In this document: positions 58,173 through 64,000 of the stretch, one piece after another
How positions within the stretch are numbered: the first letter of the stretch is position 1
Layout: each line of letters opens with the position of its first letter
NCBI GenBank assembly: GCA_009599575.1
Contig: VWND01000033.1
Location: forward strand, 1-64,000
Length of the DNA stretch: 64,000 nucleotides
Reading direction: 5' to 3'
From: Blumeriella jaapii
Lineage: Eukaryota; Ascomycota; Leotiomycetes; Helotiales; Drepanopezizaceae
Position numbers and translations under genes: made by a program
Notes under the pieces: generated by a model
What the model was told of the DNA's origin: nothing
The model's input: the letters and a program-made list of their open reading frames with translations, nothing else
The model's database searches: none

Positions 58173-58784
58173 GTGTTTTCTAAGGCCGCCAGTAACGAGC
58201 TAGCCTTTCACCGGCCTTACGACTATAAAATCGAGCTTATTATAAATGAAAAAAAGCTAAAATACATTTTTTTATACAAAATATCGATTCCGAAATTCGA
58301 AATTATTAAGACTTATTTGCAAGATAATTTTAACAAAAGCTTTATCGAATTTTTCACCGCTTTTTTCGCTGTTCCAATGCTTTTCGCCAAAAAACCCGAC
58401 GGTTTATTGCGTTTTTGTATCGATTATCGAGCTTTTAATAATATTATTCGTAAAAATCGCTATCTCCTTTCTTTTATCGATAAGACTTTTGCTTGTTTTT
58501 CGAAAGCGCGAATTTTTACGAAGCTCGATATTCGTTAAGCTTTTTATAGAATTCGAATGGATCCCGCTAATAAAAAACTGACGACGTTTCGTACGCGTTA
58601 CGGCGCTTATAAATGCAAAATGCTATCTTTTGGCTTTATTAATAGATTCGCAATTTACCAACGCTATATGAACGACGTTTTCTTCGATTATTTAAACGAT
58701 TTTTATATTATATACCTGGATAACATTTTTATTTATTCGTCCGACCTTTTGAAATACGTTATATATGTTCGCAAAATGCTTTAA
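58173..58784 (+). pseudogene. Reverse transcriptase of gypsy element B
   Basis: Two frames of one phase broken by a TAA at 58536-58538 (DIR*AFYRIRM). The first has MLFAKKPDGLLRFCIDYRAF and FTKLDIR; the second has TTFRTRYGAYKCKMLSFGFI and YLDN at 58713-58724, where YLDD is expected (a G-to-A change). These are textbook Ty3/gypsy motifs with the catalytic site damaged. A long frame with stops continues as RNase H to about 59400. Confidence 0.85.
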
Positions 58785-59700
58785 AGGCTCGCTGACGCTG
58801 AATTACAAACCGATATTCGGAAGTTTAAATTCAACGTTATTCGGATCCGTTATCTAAGCTTTATTATTTCGACTAAAGGCTTAGAAGTAGATTCAGAAAA
58901 AGTCTTCGTGGTCGCTTATTAAAAGCCTTTTATTATTATAAAAGATATATAAAGCTTTTTTGGTTTTTGTAACTTTTATCGACGTTTTATTCGAGACTAC
59001 GATATAATTGCAAAGCTTTTGGTTTATTTAACCAAAGCTAACGTTTTTTATAATTTTACTTTTAAGTGTCAGAAGAATTTCGACCTTTTTATACTAGCTT
59101 TTATTACTGCACCAGTTCTATAATATTATAGGCAAAACCTTTTTTGCATATTAAAGATTAACGTTTCCGACGGCGTAATAGCTTTTATGCTTTCGCAATT
59201 TCATAGCGACGATTGGCTTTTAGTCGCTTATTTCAGCAAAACTATAGTTTTCGCAAAACTAAATTACGTCGTATACGATAAAAAAATATTCGCAATCGTG
59301 AGATTTTTAAGTAATTTTCGTATTAAACTAGCTGGCTTAGTTTATTAGATTAAAATAATTATTAATTATAAAATTTTAAAATATTTTATGATTTTCAAGC
59401 TTTAAACGCTCGATAAGCATGCTGGGCCGAGCTTTTCGCCGATTACAACTTTTTTATTACGTATAGACCAGGTAAACACAACTTTTTGGCTGACGTATTA
59501 ATACGTCGTACGAGCGAACTCGACCGCTAAAACTTTTTTAAACGTATTCAGCGCCTGCAAATCCTTCTTCGAGTCGATTAGATCGATCACCGTCTTTTAA
59601 TTAAAAAATTTCGATTTTCCACGGCCTTCGAAATAACTGTTTTTATCGTTAAAATAGCTGATTTTTTATTCGTACTCCGTGTCGTTGACCAGCTTTTCCA
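58785..59700 (+). pseudogene. RNase H and tether region of gypsy element B
   Basis: In phase with the reverse transcriptase, with stops. Readable: FNVIRIRYLSFIISTKGLEV (connection), FFGFCNFYRRFIRDYDIIAK, NVSDGVIAFMLSQFHSDDWL and VAYFSKTIVFAKLNYVVYDK (the D-A-S-D-x-x-x-G-A-x-L-S-Q ... PVA-Y-x-S pattern of RNase H). DAS has become NVS, consistent with transition mutation. Confidence 0.75.
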
Positions 59701-59722
59701 CGCTAATCGCATAGCTAGCAGT

Positions 59723-61039
59723 TTGATGACCCTTCGAAAGAAAGCTGTACGAGACGCTACGAAAAGGAACGACGCTAATAATATTTCGTATATATTTGAA
59801 CGCGACCTGCTGTTATATTACGGCCGTCTAATAGTACCAAACGTCGATTATTTTCGTTTGGCTTTTATACGAAAAATATACGACCAGATTTCTACCGCTT
59901 ATTTTAGCGTTCGCAAAACTACGCAATTGCTTTCGGATTAATATTATTAGCGAGGTATAACAGCTTTCGTAAAATAATATTGTCGCAATTGCTACGTTTA
60001 TCGAAGGAATTCTGTTCCAAGAAATAAGCGCTCCGGCCTTTTTCAGCTTTTTTTTGTTTTTAACTACTTTTGGAAATACGTTATAATAGATTTTTGCAGC
60101 TTTAACAAAAACAAACACGGTTACGACAACGTGTTCGTAATAATAAATCGTTTTTTTAAGCAAATTATTTCGATTTTCTGCTATAAAAATATCGACGCTC
60201 GAAGTCTCGCCAAATTGTATATATTCCACGTGTATAGGTATTTTGGCCTTTTAAAAAGTATTATTAGCGATCGTGGCTTTTAATATTGGTTTACCTTCTG
60301 ATTTAAATTAAACAAAATACTCGGTACGCAACTAAAGCTTTCGACAGCCGTTTATTTTGAAACCGATGGTCAGACCGAAATTTACAACTAATATTTGTAA
60401 AAACGCTTTCGATCCTTCGTAAATTTTTATTAAAACGATTAGAACGAATTTCTTTCAATAATAGATTTCGCTTAAATGGTTTTTTTTTACGAAAGTCTAG
60501 ATAGCTTTTCACTTTTTAAAATTGTATACGATTACACTTCTTATATTAATTAAAACTGAAAGCTCGATACTTTCCTTTTTCCCAACCTTTTATATAAGCT
60601 AAACGCAGACGAAGCTCGTGCGTACGCTCGCCGCTATTACGACGCCTGGAATTTCGCCAAATCGCATCTTTAATAAGCATACGATAAAATAAAAAGAAAT
60701 GCGAATAAGTTTCGCCGCGCGATCGATTTTAACGTTAGCGATTACGTATGGTTCGATATGCGTTTATTTCCGACCTTCCGGCCCTTCCGCAAATTCGATA
60801 ATTCTATAAACGGCCCTTTCAAGATTATAGCCAAAATTTTCGACAACGCTTTTAAGCTAGATTTTTTTAATATTATAAACGTACACCCAGTTTTTCACGC
60901 TAATCGATTGCGTAAAGCAATTAACGACGCGCTTTCAAATCAGGTTAACTTAGCTTCTGAATTTATTAATATAATTGGTAAGCTTAAATACGAAATCGAA
61001 AAATTAATCGCTTATCGAATGCAGCGGAAAACCCTTTAG
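59723..61039 (+). pseudogene. Integrase of gypsy element B
   Basis: Zinc-binding start at 59723-59941 (YGRLIVPNVDYFRLAFIRKI, YDQISTAYFSVRKTTQLL, with His residues lost). A core with SIISDRGF near 60266 and ETDGQTEIYN near 60360 matches D-R-G-x-x-F ... Q-T-D-G-Q-T-E-x-x-N. The C-terminal frame 60758-61039 has RPFRKFDNSINGPFKIIAKI and VHPVFHANRLRKA. Stops interrupt the core. The minus-strand frame 59828-60229 is a shadow. Confidence 0.8.
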
Positions 61040-61282
61040 TATAAAGCTTTTTGGATAAGCTTAAATAAAAATCTTACGTAGTATCCCGCGTCTGACTTTA
61101 TATACGCTCTCCTGAAGATACGCGATTTTTATTTGGCGTATAAAAAACTTTCCGATCTTTCTGCAAAACTTATAAATTGGCTAAAGGCGTATTTCGAAGG
61201 TTTGGACTCGTACGATTATTTGAATAACGACGTACCAATGGATAAAAACTCGAGGGCGCGCTTTTTTCGGACGGAGGGATAA

Positions 61283-61547
61283 TATAACGATTCATTCTTT
61301 TGCCACCTCGTATGTCACCCCAGCAACTACGTATAGTTGCAAGCTCCCTGATCTTCTGGTGGGTTTCCTATCAATTATAGAAACTATTATATATATAAGG
61401 CTTTTTTCCTTTAACAACCTCTGCCTTTTGCAATTATTGATTCTAAATAAATATCTTTGTTACAGAACCAAAGGCTCGTTTTATACCATGTGAACACGGC
61501 GACCAGTTGACTGATTTCCCAGCCCTCCGACTGATTAAATCGTCACA
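61283..61547 (+). repeat. 3' LTR of gypsy element B
   Basis: 265 bp. It differs from the 5' LTR mainly by C-to-T and G-to-A changes (first bases TATAACGATT instead of TGTGACGATT), so both have mutated since insertion. Confidence 0.95.
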
Positions 61548-61767
61548 GCAATCGCCGCATATATTAATTTATAATAAGCGAACGGCAAAAAGGCTAAGTA
61601 TCTGAAAAACGAATTTGCTGGCCTTTTTATAAAAAAGATTTTAATCGAACTAAGCTTTATAATCTCTTTTTTTAAAAACAACCGAGGATTCGATAATTCA
61701 AGCCGAAAGGTCGGAGTTTTCGCTATTTTTCTTTTCGATTTTAAAAACAACGATATTTCGAAAAGTC

Positions 61768-61814
<47 letters not shown>

Positions 61815-64000
61815 TGCTTATGCGACATTTTTTAAAAAGCGCTATTTCTATTTCTTAACCGATTATAAAAAGCTTTTGTACGTAATAAATAATCGTCGTA
61901 AAAAAAAAACTTTTTTCAATTTTTTAAAACAGGCAGAAAATCGCTGAAATGCGAAAAAAGCTGTTTTTTAATCACAAAAAAATTTTAAAAACTCTAAATA
62001 AAAAAAGTATTTAAATAATCGCAATTAACAAAATCCTTAAAATTCTAATAATCAAATCAAAACAAATTCCAAAGTCAATTTTTAAAAACGACTAGAAAAA
62101 GTCTTCTACCGCAACTTTCTGTTTTTCTTACTTTAATACGATTAAAAAACACTTCGGAATCAACGTTCTGGCTTTAAAGCTTAATTAATATTATTTTTTA
62201 AATAAAAGCATTTTTTTTAATAATTATTCTGAAACCTATTTAATAAACGACAAAAACCTTTTTATCGAAGAATTTTACAAAAAAATTAATAATCTTACCA
62301 ACAGCGTCTATGCAAGCATATAAAATCTTTTAATCGTCGGAAAAAAAAATCGTTTAATAAAAAAAGCTTTTCGCAAAAAAAATAAAAAGCCTTAAAATAT
62401 AATTTTTAATAACGTAGCGTTCGTTTCAGATTTCATTACCAATATTATTTCCGTTAGTTTTTTGGCTAAAAAAAATTACTAGTTTCAAAAATCAAATAAT
62501 ACTTTTCGTTTTGAAAACTCTGAAAATTCTATTTTAAAACGTTAATATCAAACGATCGCCGATTTTTATATATTTAAATATATCAAAATCAATTGTTTTT
62601 TTTATTCGTATTTTTTACGTAATAATTTAAACTTTTTAAAACGTGATTCGCCCGGCTTAATAATTTATATAACTCCGAAACGTCGTACGCGCTATAAGTT
62701 TAAAAAAAGCAGCGTATTTACGTACGATCGAAATAACGATGCGCGCTTATAATATTTTCGTTCGGGCTATTTAAATAAAAACGCGCTCGAAAAACTAATC
62801 GAAAACATTCGTAAAATAAAAATCAAAAGCTTAATTAAAATAAAATGCGAAAAATATACTGTTACGCATTCGAAGCAAATAATTTTAAAAGCAATATCAG
62901 AAAACAAATCTTTTAAGCTTTTTTTTCGCATCGGCTGAAATTTTTACAACTATTTTAAAAATCGTAAAAAAGTTTATAACGGCTCGACGTAAATATTTTT
63001 AATAAAAAACGAATATAATAAAAAGATTTAAGCTTCCGCTATTAAAACGAAAAATATAAAAATCGTTTTAAACCGTTTTCAAACGTTCGACGTATAAGTA
63101 AAACGCTAATACAATTTTTCAATTTGCAAAATTCGATAAAATAACGAATCGTCGGTAATTTCAAAGCAAAAAAATACTATTTCGAAATATTAAAAATAAA
63201 CGGAGCGCGAAAATATCGATTTGAAATTAATTTTATTTTACGTATACCAGCCAAACGGCTCGATCGAACGAGCAAAAAAAAAAGTAATTAAACGTTCGAT
63301 AAAAATAAAAATTAAAACGGGATTTCCAATCTTCCTTTGGCCCGAAACGATAAAAGCAGCAGCGTATTTATATAATATATCGCCGCTTGCGAAAAAACAA
63401 TTTAAATTTTCAAATAAAATTTTACATAATTAATTTAAATAATATTTCAGATATTACGATTCTGCTATTATAAAAGCGCGTACGGCCGATTTTAAACCAA
63501 ACTAAAGCAAAGTTTATGCGTACGAAGCTCGTGCGTATTTAATAATAAAAAATCGGAAAGCTATAAAACATAAAAAAAAATTTAAAATCCTTCCGAAAAA
63601 ACACATCGGATATTTAATTAAATATAGCGCTTTTAATATTTACAAAATTTAAATATTTTAATTAATGCGTATAATTACGAGCCGAAACGTAATATTTAAC
63701 GAATTTAAATTCTATTTTTCGAAAACTGAAAATCCAAATTTTATAACTAAACTAAAATTTTAAAAAACCGTAAAATTTATCGAAAACGCGGAAAACGAAA
63801 AAGCTTAAAACGCTAAGTATTAAATATTAACGAGCGGTTTTAATAACGGCGCAGATTAGCAAAACTCGGTATGCTAAAAAAAAAATAATACAAAAAAAAA
63901 ACTATTATTATAAAACGAGCAACTTCCAGATTTTATAAAAAAAAATGAAAATTCTTTTCCATCGAAGCCGTTATCAGAACCAAAACTTATTTCAAGCCCT
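61548..64000 (+). pseudogene. Continuation of copia C2 gag to integrase
   Basis: Resumes gag at the duplicated GCAAT and follows C1 35190 onward. An A tract of about 40 lies at 61769-61808. The only clear frame is 63221-63433 (QPNGSIERAKKKVIKRSIKI, WPETIKAAAYLYNISPLAKK), a copia integrase segment better preserved than its C1 twin. It has the N-G-x-x-E-R motif intact. The element continues past the window. Confidence 0.75.
63221..63433 (+). pseudogene. Integrase fragment of copia C2
   Basis: 70-codon frame with Q-P-N-G-S-I-E-R-A and the W-P-E-T-I-K-A-A-A-Y-L-Y-N-I-S-P helix of copia integrases. The catalytic Glu region is therefore present, but upstream and downstream stops make it a fragment. 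Confidence 0.75.

Larger units (their letters stand above)
55140..61547 (+). mobile_element. Ty3/gypsy LTR retrotransposon B (gypsy-1 family), nested in copia C2
   Basis: A 6408-bp element with 265-bp LTRs (55140-55404 and 61283-61547), 10-bp terminal inverted repeats TGTGACGATT/AATCGTCACA, and a perfect 5-bp duplication GCAAT (55135-55139 and 61548-61552). The uninterrupted target is visible in C1 at 35186 (GACGCAATCGCCG). Order: gag, protease, reverse transcriptase, RNase H, integrase, then polypurine tract GGACGGAGGGATAA (61269-61282). It is less mutated than A, yet carries many RIP-type stops and is probably dead. Confidence 0.95.
53734..64000 (+). mobile_element. Ty1/copia element C2, interrupted by gypsy B, runs off the window
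   Basis: 5' LTR 53734-54035, leader 54036-54692, gag from 54693, interrupted at 55140-61547 by gypsy element B, resuming at 61548 and continuing past 64000. It aligns with C1: C2 61553 corresponds to C1 near 35190, and C2 63990 to C1 near 37630. Stops are frequent in the right part. The leader and LTR are better preserved. Confidence 0.9.

Noticed and set aside
59828..60229. Minus-strand frame of 133 codons
   Set aside because: Lies antisense to the integrase of gypsy B. Mutation of CA/TG clears stops on the opposite strand. No motifs.

Overview
The window looks like subtelomeric heterochromatin from a filamentous ascomycete (Pezizomycotina). Three things point there: (1) nested LTR retrotransposons with fungal Ty3/gypsy and Ty1/copia domains, wrecked by C-to-T and G-to-A transitions that leave CpG alone (the footprint of repeat-induced point mutation, RIP); (2) several copies of a subtelomere-type RecQ-like helicase gene with an OrsD-like (DUF3505) cysteine/histidine N-terminus; (3) tandem repeats carrying TTAGGGTTAG. 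I see no gene that is certainly functional. The best open frame is 1056 codons (9525-12695, minus).

Layout. 1-8117: extremely AT-rich, pyrimidine-biased decayed satellite with several micro- and minisatellites. 8118-34755: three head-to-tail copies of one subtelomeric unit. Each reads, left to right: helicase gene (minus strand), a minisatellite in its N-terminus, 25-bp repeats, a conserved 300-bp block with tRNA-like A and B boxes, a ~206-bp tandem array, a ~185-bp tandem array with telomere-like TTAGGGTTAG, a 22-bp palindrome, and a constant terminus ending AATATTA. Copy I (8118-23087) has the full-length but frameshifted helicase and is split by gypsy element A (16536-23018). Copy II (23562-28960) is heavily mutated. 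Copy III (28961-34755) has a truncated helicase and the longest arrays.

34756-64000: nested, stop-riddled retrotransposons. Copia C1 (34756-42030, plus strand, 5' truncated) ends inside gypsy-2 copy D' (42031 to about 49900, minus). A second gypsy-2 copy D'' follows (50237-53733, minus). Copia C2 (53734 to beyond the window, plus) is split at a GCAAT target duplication by gypsy element B (55140-61547, plus).

How it fits together. The TTAGGG strand of each unit points right, and the helicase is transcribed leftward, away from the would-be telomere. At all three right ends the sequence stops at the same place, ...TATAATATTA, and is joined to unrelated truncated DNA. This is what one would expect if eroded chromosome ends had been fused to broken DNA, or if the unit has a defined transposon-like terminus. 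The helicase also contains a middle region with the residue pattern of a tyrosine recombinase, and a hairpin beside the palindrome has its loop inverted between copies II and III. Together these make the unit (recombinase-helicase gene, Pol III-like block, two arrays, palindromic end) the most interesting candidate here.
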